The notes under the pieces are model-generated. The model was not told where the DNA came from, made no database searches, and saw nothing but the letters and a program-made list of their open reading frames with translations. DNA of 64,000 nt, taken from Geobacter sp. GTDB lineage: Bacteria > Desulfobacterota > Desulfuromonadia > Geobacterales > Pseudopelobacteraceae. Location of the stretch: NCBI GenBank assembly GCA_003574895.1, contig PJFB01000001.1, positions 372,001-436,000 on the forward strand, read 5' to 3'. Each line of letters starts with the position of its first letter. The stretch's first letter is position 1. Below, piece by piece: positions 21,443-30,154 of the stretch. The position numbers and the translations under genes are program-made.

Positions 21443-22614
21443 AAGAGATCTATCTCGACAATAACGCCACCACCAAGGTAGACGAGGCTGTCTTCGAGGA
21501 AATGCGTCCCTATTTCTGCGAGCTGTACGGCAACCCGAGTTCGATGCATTTTTTCGGCGGCCAGGTCCAGCGCAAAGTTGATGAGGCCAGAAACCGCGTG
21601 GCCTCACTGCTTGGAGCTTCAACGGACGAGATCATCTTCACAGCCTGTGGCACCGAGAGCGACAACGCGGCCATTCGCTCGGCCCTTGAGGTCTTTCCGG
21701 AAAAACGCCATGTCATCACCTCGCGCGTGGAACACCCTGCCGTGCTTACCCAGTGCCGCAACCTGACACAGAAGGGGTATCGCGTCAGCGAGATCGGTGT
21801 GGATGGCGAGGGCAGGCTGGATATGGAAGAATTCAAGGCCACGGTTGATACCGATACTGCCATTGTTTCCCTGATGTACGCCAACAACGAGACGGGGGTG
21901 ATCTTTCCCATCGAGGAGGCGGCGGCCATTGCCAAGGCGAAAGGAGCCCTTTTCCATACCGATGCCGTCCAGGCCGTGGGCAAGATCCCCTTGGATATGG
22001 CGAATTCCAACATCGATATGCTCTCGCTTTCCGGACACAAACTACACGCCCCCAAGGGGATCGGCGTGCTCTATCTGCGCCGCGGTACGCCCTTCCGTCC
22101 CTTCATGGTTGGTGGGCACCAGGAAAAGAGCCGCAGGGCCGGCACAGAGAATGCCGCCGCCATCATAGCCTTGGGTAAAGCTTGTGAGCTGGCTGCACAG
22201 TACATGGAGCAGGAGAATACCCAGGTCAAGGTGTTGCGCGACCGTCTGCAGGACGAGCTGATGGCTAGCATCCCCAATGCGCGCATCAACGGTGGCGGCG
22301 CCGAGCGTCTGCCCAATACCACCTCGATTGCCTATGAATTCGTCGAGGGTGAGGCCATTTTACTTCTGCTCTCTGAGTTGGGCATCTGTGCTTCTTCTGG
22401 CAGTGCCTGCACCTCCGGTTCGTTGGAACCGTCCCATGTTCTGCGTGCCATGGGAGTACCCTTTACCTGTGCCCACGGTTCGATCCGTTTTTCCCTTTCG
22501 CGCTTCACCACCAATGATGAGATCGATACGGTCATACGGGAGCTGCCTCCTATAATTGCCCGGTTGAGGCTGATGTCCCCATTTGGACGTGAACATCTCA
22601 AAGGGCAGAAATAG
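21439..22614 (+). CDS. nifS: Cysteine desulfurase NifS
   Basis: PLP enzyme that takes sulfur from cysteine as a persulfide and passes it to NifU. 391 aa. Seen: YLDNNATT at 5-12, PLP Lys201 in SLSGHKLHAPKG, and active Cys324 in SSGSACTSG, the short-loop class I (NifS/IscS) form. ATGA overlap with nifU implies coupled translation. A terminator follows. Confidence 0.95.
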   Translation: MKEIYLDNNATTKVDEAVFEEMRPYFCELYGNPSSMHFFGGQVQRKVDEARNRVASLLGASTDEIIFTACGTESDNAAIRSALEVFPEKRHVITSRVEHPAVLTQCRNLTQKGYRVSEIGVDGEGRLDMEEFKATVDTDTAIVSLMYANNETGVIFPIEEAAAIAKAKGALFHTDAVQAVGKIPLDMANSNIDMLSLSGHKLHAPKGIGVLYLRRGTPFRPFMVGGHQEKSRRAGTENAAAIIALGKACELAAQYMEQENTQVKVLRDRLQDELMASIPNARINGGGAERLPNTTSIAYEFVEGEAILLLLSELGICASSGSACTSGSLEPSHVLRAMGVPFTCAHGSIRFSLSRFTTNDEIDTVIRELPPIIARLRLMSPFGREHLKGQK

Positions 22615-22638
22615 GTTTAGTTTTGGTAGGTTGGTTTT

Positions 22639-22676
22639 GCGAAAGGGCGACCATTTATGATCGCCCTTTCGCTTTA
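22639..22676. terminator. Terminator after nifUS
   Basis: 12-bp perfect stem (22639-22650 with 22661-22672), 10-nt loop, followed by TTTAT. It lies 24 nt after nifS. Confidence 0.8.
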
Positions 22677-22749
22677 TGGAAAAATGTTAAAAGTGCGCTA
22701 GAATTAACCTGTTTGGCAGTTTATGCTGATGGTCCCAAGGAGTTTTGTA

Positions 22750-24063
22750 ATGGATATAAAGATACCGGAGGTTGGTGAATCGGTTTACGAGGCGCTTCTG
22801 GCCAAGTGGTTCAGGCGCAGCGGCGATGAGGTCAAGAAGGACGATCCACTGTGCGAGATAGAAACCGACAAGATTACGCTGGATATCAATGCCGATGCTG
22901 CGGGCATTCTGTCTATTGCCGTTGCAGAAGGAACCACGGTAAAAATAGGCACGGTCATCGGATTGATCGCGGAACAGCCGGCCACTCTCCAGTCATCATC
23001 AATCCCTGCAACCGCAGTAATCGCCCATGAATCGCTGGAGGAAGACCTCAAGGCCTCGGTGTCCTCACCATCGGCCCGGCGCGAGATGCGTGAACAAGGG
23101 ATTGTTCCGGAATCGGTTGCCGGAACCGGAAAAGGGGGCCGGATAACGCTGAACGACCTTTTCTCGCGGATCGAAGGGCAAGCACGCCGGTCGTCCGAAG
23201 AAATAGCGGTCGAAACACAGCCACAGGTCCAAGCCGCTCCGACATTGCCTGTTTCGCCACCGCCAGTTGTCCCCAATGCCGTGTCGCCGCAGTCACCTGT
23301 TATCAAGACTCGGCCCGAAACGCACGGTTCGGTCCGCTCCGAGGAAGCGCCGGCATATGCAGGCGGCCGGGAAGAGCGCCGGCCGATGTCCCCAATCCGC
23401 AAACGCATTGCCGAGCGCTTGCTGACCGTCCGCCAACAGACAGCCATGCTGACCAGCTTCAACGAGGCGGATCTTAGCCAAATCAAGGCGTTGCGGGAGA
23501 AATACAGCGAGCAGTTTCAAAAGCGACACGGGGTGACGCTTGGCTTCATGCCATTTTTTGTCAAGGCCTGTTGCCAGGCCCTGCGCCAGTTCCCCGCCGT
23601 CAATGCCAGCATCGACGGCAATGACATTGTATATCATAACTACCATGATATCGGTATTGCCGTTGGTGGCGAGAAGGGTTTGGTTGTCCCGATCCTGCGC
23701 GATGCCGACAAAATGCATCTCTACGAGATCGAACAGGCAATCGCGGCCTTTGTGGAAAAGATCAGGACCAATCAGCTTGCCATTGCCGATCTGGAAGGGG
23801 GAACCTTTACCATCTCGAACGGCGGCGTTTACGGGTCGCTACTATCCACACCCATCCTTAATCCGCCCCAAAGCGCCGTGCTCGGCATGCATGCCATCCA
23901 GGACCGGCCCGTGGTGCGGGAGGGGCAGGTGGTTATCCGGCCCATGATGTACCTGGCGCTTTCTTACGACCATCGACTGATTGATGGTCGCGAAGCGGTC
24001 CAGTTTTTGAAAACGTTGAAGGAGTATGTGGAGGAGCCGGAGGAATTGCTGCTGGAAGGGTAG
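22750..24063 (+). CDS. sucB: Dihydrolipoamide succinyltransferase, E2 of 2-oxoglutarate dehydrogenase
   Basis: Transfers the succinyl group from the lipoyl arm to CoA. 437 aa: one lipoyl domain with Lys41 in [10 protein letters not shown], Ala/Pro-rich linker, peripheral subunit-binding domain ([13 protein letters not shown], then GTGKGGRI), second linker and catalytic domain ending [16 protein letters not shown] with catalytic His/Asp. Start 22750 has AAGGAG at 7 nt; an upstream in-frame ATG at 22723 is less likely. It is followed by lpdA, but no E1 (sucA) precedes it; the gene upstream is nifS. Confidence 0.9.
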   Translation: MDIKIPEVGESVYEALLAKWFRRSGDEVKKDDPLCEIETDKITLDINADAAGILSIAVAEGTTVKIGTVIGLIAEQPATLQSSSIPATAVIAHESLEEDLKASVSSPSARREMREQGIVPESVAGTGKGGRITLNDLFSRIEGQARRSSEEIAVETQPQVQAAPTLPVSPPPVVPNAVSPQSPVIKTRPETHGSVRSEEAPAYAGGREERRPMSPIRKRIAERLLTVRQQTAMLTSFNEADLSQIKALREKYSEQFQKRHGVTLGFMPFFVKACCQALRQFPAVNASIDGNDIVYHNYHDIGIAVGGEKGLVVPILRDADKMHLYEIEQAIAAFVEKIRTNQLAIADLEGGTFTISNGGVYGSLLSTPILNPPQSAVLGMHAIQDRPVVREGQVVIRPMMYLALSYDHRLIDGREAVQFLKTLKEYVEEPEELLLEG

Positions 24064-24150
24064 AAATTACGCCTTTTCCGCAATCTTGGTGTTGCGAAAA
24101 AATCGCGTTTTCCTATGTTGATGCATTTAGATTCTGTGGGGGGCAATCAA

Positions 24151-25617
24151 ATGACAGATACAACAAGTTTTGACCTGATCGTGATCGGTGCCGGCCCGGG
24201 TGGTTACGTGGCCGCCATTCGCGCGGCCCAGTTGGGGATGAAGGTGGCTGTAGTGGAAAAACGTGCGCAACTTGGCGGCGTTTGCCTCAATGAGGGGTGC
24301 ATACCGAGCAAGGCGTTGTTGGACTCCAGCGAATTGTTTGCCCTTGCCAGGGATAAGTTTTCCCTTCATGGCATCGTCATCGAGCCGCCACACCTGGATC
24401 TGGCTACCATGATGCGTCGCAAGGACGAAGTGGTAAGGAAGCTGACCGACGGCATTGCCTATCTCTTCAAGAAGAACGAAATCCAGTCTGTGCAGGGTAG
24501 CGCCAGACTCAATGGGATTAACCCAGCCGGTCTGCACGAAGTTCTGGTGACTGTACCCGAAACCTCGCACACTGCGGAATGGCAGCAGGATCTGCTGGCT
24601 GGTCAGACGTCCACGGTAATCCTTTCCGGGCGGCGTGTGCTGCTGGCCCCTGGAAGCGAAGCAACCGAACTGCCCGGCATCCCCTTTGACGGCCAGGTGA
24701 TAGTAAATGCCCGTGATGCGCTCTGTTTCGATCAGGTGCCTGATCACCTGATTATTGCCGGCGCCGGTTACATCGGCCTGGAAATGGGCTCGATCTGGCG
24801 CCGTCTGGGAGCCCAGGTCACAGTGCTGGAGATGTTGCCACAGGTTTTGCCCACAATGGACCGCCAGGCGGCCGACACCCTTTACCGTTCTCTGCGCAAA
24901 CAGGGCATCCAGTTCAAGCTGGAAACGCGTATCACCGGGGTTAGGCGCATCGGTGCCAAGGCTATTGTCCAGTTCAATGCCGGGACCGGAAGCGAAGAGA
25001 TCGACTGTGACCGGGTCCTGGTGGCCGTTGGGCGACGCCCCTTGACTGCCGGGCTTGGCTTGGGCGAGATGGCGATTAAGCTTGATGAAAAGGGCAGGGT
25101 AGTGGTTGATGGCGATTATCAGACTAACATCCCAGGCATTTACGCTATCGGCGACCTCATTACCGGTCCCATGCTGGCCCACAAAGCCATGGAGGAGGGC
25201 GTTGTCTGCGCGGAACGGATGGCAGGGCAGAAAAGCGTCGTGGAATACGAGTATATCCCTGGTGTGGTTTATACCTGGCCGGAAGGCGCCGCGGTGGGGA
25301 ACACAGAGGAGCAGCTCAAGGAGGCCGGCATCCAGTACAAGGTTGGTCGGTTCAATTTTGCCGCCTTGGGCAGGGCCCGTTGCATGGATGAAACCGAGGG
25401 TTTTGTCAAGATCCTGGCCCATGGCGATACCGACCGCATTCTCGGCATCCATATCGTCGGCCCCAGGGCATCGGACATGGTAGCCGAGGCGGTTGCGGTG
25501 ATGAGTTTTGGCGGGACGGCCCGTGACATCTCCCTGACCTGCCATGCCCATCCGACCCTGTCCGAGGCAATGAAAGAGGCGGCTCTGGATGTGCACAAAG
25601 AGGCAATTCATGTTTGA
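24151..25617 (+). CDS. lpdA: Dihydrolipoamide dehydrogenase (E3)
   Basis: FAD enzyme that reoxidises dihydrolipoyl groups with NAD. 488 aa. Seen: FAD motif VIGAGPGGYVAA at 11-22, redox disulfide Cys45/Cys50 in CLNEGC, second Rossmann GAGYIGLEMGS, and C-terminal CHAHPTLSE with the catalytic His-Glu pair. Start at 24151 has a GGGGGG purine tract 9 nt upstream. It is the only E3 in the window and could serve SucB, the branched-chain E2 at 44105 and GcvH. A 494-aa antisense frame over it is a coding shadow. Confidence 0.95.
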   Translation: MTDTTSFDLIVIGAGPGGYVAAIRAAQLGMKVAVVEKRAQLGGVCLNEGCIPSKALLDSSELFALARDKFSLHGIVIEPPHLDLATMMRRKDEVVRKLTDGIAYLFKKNEIQSVQGSARLNGINPAGLHEVLVTVPETSHTAEWQQDLLAGQTSTVILSGRRVLLAPGSEATELPGIPFDGQVIVNARDALCFDQVPDHLIIAGAGYIGLEMGSIWRRLGAQVTVLEMLPQVLPTMDRQAADTLYRSLRKQGIQFKLETRITGVRRIGAKAIVQFNAGTGSEEIDCDRVLVAVGRRPLTAGLGLGEMAIKLDEKGRVVVDGDYQTNIPGIYAIGDLITGPMLAHKAMEEGVVCAERMAGQKSVVEYEYIPGVVYTWPEGAAVGNTEEQLKEAGIQYKVGRFNFAALGRARCMDETEGFVKILAHGDTDRILGIHIVGPRASDMVAEAVAVMSFGGTARDISLTCHAHPTLSEAMKEAALDVHKEAIHV

Positions 25618-25660
25618 ATGGTAAGCCGTAGCGCAATCTCTTTATAGGTTGAAGGTATTT

Positions 25661-28600
25661 ATGTCAAAAAAAATGAAAATTTCCTTGATCTCTGCCGGCG
25701 CCGTTGTTGTGGCACTGTTTGTGATTATTGTGCTCCTGCCGATCTTCGTGCGGAACAAGGCGGTGGAGATCATTCAAGATGAAACCGGCCGTAAGGCAGG
25801 TATCGAGAAGATCACCATCAACCCGTTCACCTTGTCGATGAATGTCAAAGGCTTTGCCATCAACGCCAGGGATGGCGGGCCATTTGTGTCAATCGCCAAC
25901 CTGCGCGCATCCTTCAGCCCGTCATCGATCTACAAACGGGCCCTGATTTTCTCCGAGGTGTCGGTTGACTCTCCAGCAATTACCTTTGCGCGCCTGGCCG
26001 CCAACAACTACAGTTTCAATGACATTATTGAACTCCAGAAGGCAAAGCCCAAGAAGGAATCCAAGGGGGAAACGCGTTTTTCGATTAACAATATAACTCT
26101 CAAAAACGGCTCCATTGATTTCGACGACCGGGCCGTTAGTGGCGGAAGGAAACACTCGGTACGCAACCTGGAAATTGCGCTTCCGTTTATCAGCAATATT
26201 CCCTATCTGGTGGAAAAATATACCGACCCCCGTATTTCGGCCGTGGTCGATGGCGCCCCATTCGGTTTTAACGGCAAGGTCAAGCCGCTCAGCAAGACCA
26301 TGGAAACCTCGGTCCATGTCACCCTGAAGCAGCTCAAGCTGCCTGAACTGGTGGCGTATTCCCCGGTAAAGCCCCCCGCAGATCTCGTTTCCGGCAGTCT
26401 GGATATCGACACTATGGTTACCTACCGTGTCTCCAGTAAAGATAAACCGGAGTTGGGGATCAAGGGCGAGATCGGCCTTGACAATATTGGGATCAACCTC
26501 AAAAATGGCCGCCCCCTGCTTAGGCTACCCATGACCCGGGTCAAGGCCTCGGACCTGGAGATCTTTGCCCGGCGCTTTAAGTTTGATGACATAACTCTCG
26601 ACGGTATGGAGGTATTTGCAGATCGTGATGCCAAGGGGAATTGGATGTACAGCCAGCTTCTGCCGCAGCCTGCAAAAGTTGAGAAAACAGCCGAAGCTGA
26701 GCCGGATAAAATGCCGGAGAGTGGCAAGCAAGGTGTGCAGACCCTGCTGCAGGTCGCCTCGTTCGGTTTTCACAATGGATCTGTCCATTTCAGCGACAGT
26801 CTGCCCAAGGGGGGATTCAAGGACGATATAACCAGCATCGATGCGGTGGTAAAGAACTTCACAACGGCGCCGGACAAACCGGCTGGCTATGAGCTGTCGC
26901 TTGATCTGGACAAAGATACCACCTTTGGCGCCGATGGCACCTTTTCCCTCACCCCGCTGGCCGCCACCGCCAATCTGAAGCTCGACAGCCTGAAGCTCCA
27001 GCGGGGTTGGCCGTACCTGTCCCAGTTTCTGACTTCGCCGCTCAAGGGCAGTATCGACATTGCTGCCGAGGTCAGCTACAGCAAAGAAAATGGCGTGTTG
27101 GTCAAGCAGGGGACTGTTCGGGCCAAGGATCTCATCGCACGTTACGGTGATAAGGAAGGTTTTGATCTGAAGCGCTTCGAGATCAGCGGAGCTGATTATT
27201 ATCAAAAGGAAAACACGGTAAATGTCAGTGAAGTCAAGCTGTCGAACAGTTCCATCTCGCTTTCCCGCGAAGCTGATGGCAAAATATCGCTGTTGTCCCT
27301 CCTGAAAAAGAGCAAAGGAGCTGCTGCGCCGGGTGGCGCCAAAGTTGCCAAAGCCACTGTTGCAAAGCGGTCCGTATCCTCGAAAACCCAGAAGGCCAAG
27401 GATTTTTCCTACCATCTCAAAAAGATCCAGATCGAACGGTTCAATGCGTTATTTGTGGACAAAGCCGTCAGCGACAAGCCCCGCTTTACCCTGAACAACA
27501 CATCGCTGGTTCTTTCTAACCTGAACGGTCCCAGGTTCACTCCGGCACAGCTGCGCTTTGCCTCAACCTTCAATAAATCCACTCCTATCAAGGCCAGCGG
27601 AGTAATTACCCCTGATCCTTTCCACTACAAGGGGAGAATCGGTATTGGCCGCATGCCGCTACGTGCCTTTGACGCTTATTTCCCCACCAACATAAACGTG
27701 TTCATCCTGAGCGGATTTGCCGATGCCAACATGGCAGTGGACATTGCCCTCAAGGATGGCAAGCCCAGGGGCAGCTTCAAGGGGAATGCCGGCATTCGCG
27801 CCTTCCATGCCATTGATACCATAGCCGAGGAGGACCTGCTCAAATGGGAGAGCCTGCAACTGGACGACATTCAGGGCAACCTGGAACCGTTCAGCCTGGC
27901 TCTGCGCCAGATCGCCCTTAACGGCGTATACTCTCGCATCATTATCCGCAAGGACGGTACGCTCAACCTGCAGAACCTGGTGGAAAAGCCCAAACAGGAA
28001 ACTCCCGCAACCGGGGCAGCGCCGGCAGCAGAAGCAGAAAACAAGGAGACCCCAGCGAAAGCTCCACAACAGGCTGCACCGGCCAAGAGTCAGATACAGA
28101 TCGGTGCGGTGACCATTCAGGACGGCACGCTATCCTTTACCGACAACCATTTGCCGCAACACTTCGCCACGACCTTCTACAACCTTGGCGGCAGGATCAG
28201 CGGCCTGAGCTCCGAGGATTCGAAGTTCGCCGAAGTGGATCTTCGCGGCAATCTGGAGAACCATTCGCCGTTGCAGATCACCGGCCAGATCAATCCATTG
28301 CGTGACGATCTGTTCGTGGACCTCAAGGTTTCCTTCCGGGATATAGAACTGTCACCGGTAACCCCATATTCCGGCACTTATCTGGGGTATTCAATAGAAA
28401 AAGGCAAGTTATTCCTTGATCTCAAATACCATATCGACAAGAAAAAACTTGATTCCGAAAACAAGATATTTATCGACCAGTTCACGTTCGGCGACAAGGT
28501 GAACAGTGATCAGGCCACAAAGCTGCCGGTCAAGCTGGGATTGGCACTGCTCAAGGACCGCAAGGGCGAGATTCACCTTGACGTGCCGGTCACCGGCCGC

Positions 28601-29293
28601 ACGGACGATCCTAAATTCAGCGTCTGGAGACTCGTTTTCCAGGTCCTGAAAAATATCATGGTCAAAGCGGTTACCTCGCCATTCTCGCTGCTCTCCTCCA
28701 TGTTCGGCGGGGGCCAGGATTTCAGCGCCATCCAGTTCAACTACGGCACCAGTACACTCCAACCCCAGGAAGAACAGAAGCTGAACGCCTTGGCCAAGGC
28801 ACTTCTGGACCGTCCGGCGCTGAAGGTGGAGTTAAAAGGCTATGTGGACCGCGAAAAGGACGCTGAACAGTATCGACGCGAATTATTGACCCGGAAACTG
28901 AAAAACGAGAAGTTTCTGGCACTGGGTAAGGAAGGGGCGCTAAAGGAAGGCGAGAAAGTCGACAACATCCAGCTGGCACCCGGAGAAATCCCGAAATATC
29001 TGGCGGCGGTCTACAAAAAGGAAAAGTTTCCCAAGCCGAGAAACGTACTGGGCCTGGTAAAGGATTTGCCACCGGCGGAGATGGAAAAACTCATCATAGC
29101 CAACACCGTGGTCGGAACGCCCGAATTGCAGACCCTGGCCCAGGAACGGGTCGCGGCCGTGATGAACTACCTGGTTAAAAGTGGCAAGGTGCCGGCGGAA
29201 CGGATCTTTATGAAGAAAGACGATATATTCAAGGCGCCGGAGAATGACAAGCTGGCCAGAAGCCGCGTCGAATTGAATGCAATAGCACAGTAG
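25661..29293 (+). CDS. Large AsmA/DUF748-family envelope protein with C-terminal OmpA-like region
   Basis: 1210 aa. One N-terminal transmembrane helix (~8-31, AVVVALFVIIVLLPIF) anchors a long, beta-rich periplasmic body with AsmA/DUF748 repeats (for example the DITLDGMEVFADRDAKGNW segment and repeated NLENHSPLQITGQINPLRDD-type blocks). Low-complexity Ala/Pro/Lys linkers sit near residues ~550-585 and ~775-810. The last ~200 residues (AIQFNYGTSTLQPQEEQ onwards) look OmpA-like, ending in SRVELNAIA. Proteins of this class are thought to bridge the two membranes for lipid transport; that role is inference here. GAAGG precedes the ATG at 5 nt. Confidence 0.8.
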   Translation: MSKKMKISLISAGAVVVALFVIIVLLPIFVRNKAVEIIQDETGRKAGIEKITINPFTLSMNVKGFAINARDGGPFVSIANLRASFSPSSIYKRALIFSEVSVDSPAITFARLAANNYSFNDIIELQKAKPKKESKGETRFSINNITLKNGSIDFDDRAVSGGRKHSVRNLEIALPFISNIPYLVEKYTDPRISAVVDGAPFGFNGKVKPLSKTMETSVHVTLKQLKLPELVAYSPVKPPADLVSGSLDIDTMVTYRVSSKDKPELGIKGEIGLDNIGINLKNGRPLLRLPMTRVKASDLEIFARRFKFDDITLDGMEVFADRDAKGNWMYSQLLPQPAKVEKTAEAEPDKMPESGKQGVQTLLQVASFGFHNGSVHFSDSLPKGGFKDDITSIDAVVKNFTTAPDKPAGYELSLDLDKDTTFGADGTFSLTPLAATANLKLDSLKLQRGWPYLSQFLTSPLKGSIDIAAEVSYSKENGVLVKQGTVRAKDLIARYGDKEGFDLKRFEISGADYYQKENTVNVSEVKLSNSSISLSREADGKISLLSLLKKSKGAAAPGGAKVAKATVAKRSVSSKTQKAKDFSYHLKKIQIERFNALFVDKAVSDKPRFTLNNTSLVLSNLNGPRFTPAQLRFASTFNKSTPIKASGVITPDPFHYKGRIGIGRMPLRAFDAYFPTNINVFILSGFADANMAVDIALKDGKPRGSFKGNAGIRAFHAIDTIAEEDLLKWESLQLDDIQGNLEPFSLALRQIALNGVYSRIIIRKDGTLNLQNLVEKPKQETPATGAAPAAEAENKETPAKAPQQAAPAKSQIQIGAVTIQDGTLSFTDNHLPQHFATTFYNLGGRISGLSSEDSKFAEVDLRGNLENHSPLQITGQINPLRDDLFVDLKVSFRDIELSPVTPYSGTYLGYSIEKGKLFLDLKYHIDKKKLDSENKIFIDQFTFGDKVNSDQATKLPVKLGLALLKDRKGEIHLDVPVTGRTDDPKFSVWRLVFQVLKNIMVKAVTSPFSLLSSMFGGGQDFSAIQFNYGTSTLQPQEEQKLNALAKALLDRPALKVELKGYVDREKDAEQYRRELLTRKLKNEKFLALGKEGALKEGEKVDNIQLAPGEIPKYLAAVYKKEKFPKPRNVLGLVKDLPPAEMEKLIIANTVVGTPELQTLAQERVAAVMNYLVKSGKVPAERIFMKKDDIFKAPENDKLARSRVELNAIAQ

Positions 29294-29378
29294 ATAATGC
29301 AAAAATAGCCAATTTTGAAAGGCATCGGGGCGCAGGCTCCAGAGGAAGTCTCAATCCCATGTTTATTTCTCAATCGCA

Positions 29379-29912
29379 ATGTTCCGTATTATTCTAGCAA
29401 GCAGCCTCCTGATCTGCCTGCTGCCGCTTCTGTCTCGTGCCGATTCCGGAGACGCCTGGCTGAAGGAGATCCCCCTGAATCAGGCAATTCGGATCGGCAG
29501 CGGCAGGCAGGTGGTGATCGAAGTTTCCGATCCCGACTGCCGGTTCAGCCGCCGCATGGTTCGCTACTGGGACATGCGGCACGACGTCAGCCGTTATGTT
29601 TTCCTTGTGGCACTGAAGAACCGCCCTGAAACCGTGGCAAAGATGCGCTATATCCTGTGTGCTTCGGACCACGAAGGCGCCTACCGGCAAGTATATGGCG
29701 GCGAGTTCGATTTCGGCGAGATTGCGCCTGGCCTGCATTGTGACGATCACGGCCTTGAGGCCGCGAACAGGAAAGTCACGACAAAGCTGGGGATCAAGGG
29801 CACGCCGACCTATTTCATCAATGGAATTAGGATTGACGGCGCTAAAGTGGGAGAGATCGAAAGGATTCTGGGTGGTGACAAGTATCCCTTCGATGCCGGA
29901 GATCCCGAGTGA
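29379..29912 (+). CDS. Exported DsbC/thioredoxin-fold protein with a CxxS active site
   Basis: 177 aa with a signal peptide (hydrophobic 4-17, cleavage near SRA). DPDCRFS at 51-57 is the DsbC-type active site DPDCPYC with the second Cys replaced by Ser (Cys54, Ser57). The cis-Pro motif GTPTYFING near residue 140 confirms the thioredoxin fold. A monothiol site of this kind usually points to isomerase, trapping or reductase functions that do not need disulfide formation in cis. Another Cys occurs at ILCAS and at LHCDD. The ribosome binding site is weak. It follows the DUF748 gene by 85 nt; a shared envelope role is possible but unproven. Confidence 0.75.
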   Translation: MFRIILASSLLICLLPLLSRADSGDAWLKEIPLNQAIRIGSGRQVVIEVSDPDCRFSRRMVRYWDMRHDVSRYVFLVALKNRPETVAKMRYILCASDHEGAYRQVYGGEFDFGEIAPGLHCDDHGLEAANRKVTTKLGIKGTPTYFINGIRIDGAKVGEIERILGGDKYPFDAGDPE

Positions 29913-30154
29913 CCCATTTTATACGCGCGTTACCCATTTGTGGTGCACATCACAGGGATACACGCTCTTTGCTGATCTGTAACAATCCGTAATTACTTAA
30001 GTTGCCTCTCAAGATGCTTGCACTCCCCAGGTGAACAATGTAACGTCTGCCATAAGCAAATCCAGCACAAAACACTCCCCGAGAGCAGAAAGCCGAAATT
30101 ACCTTTGATTAATCTCTGGCGGGTGTCGCAGTATGTTTCAAGGAGAATAAAGCC

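Noticed and set aside
24127-25611. 494-aa open frame antisense to lpdA
   Set aside because: It lies fully over a conserved gene, has no ribosome binding site and no recognisable domain; a codon-bias shadow.
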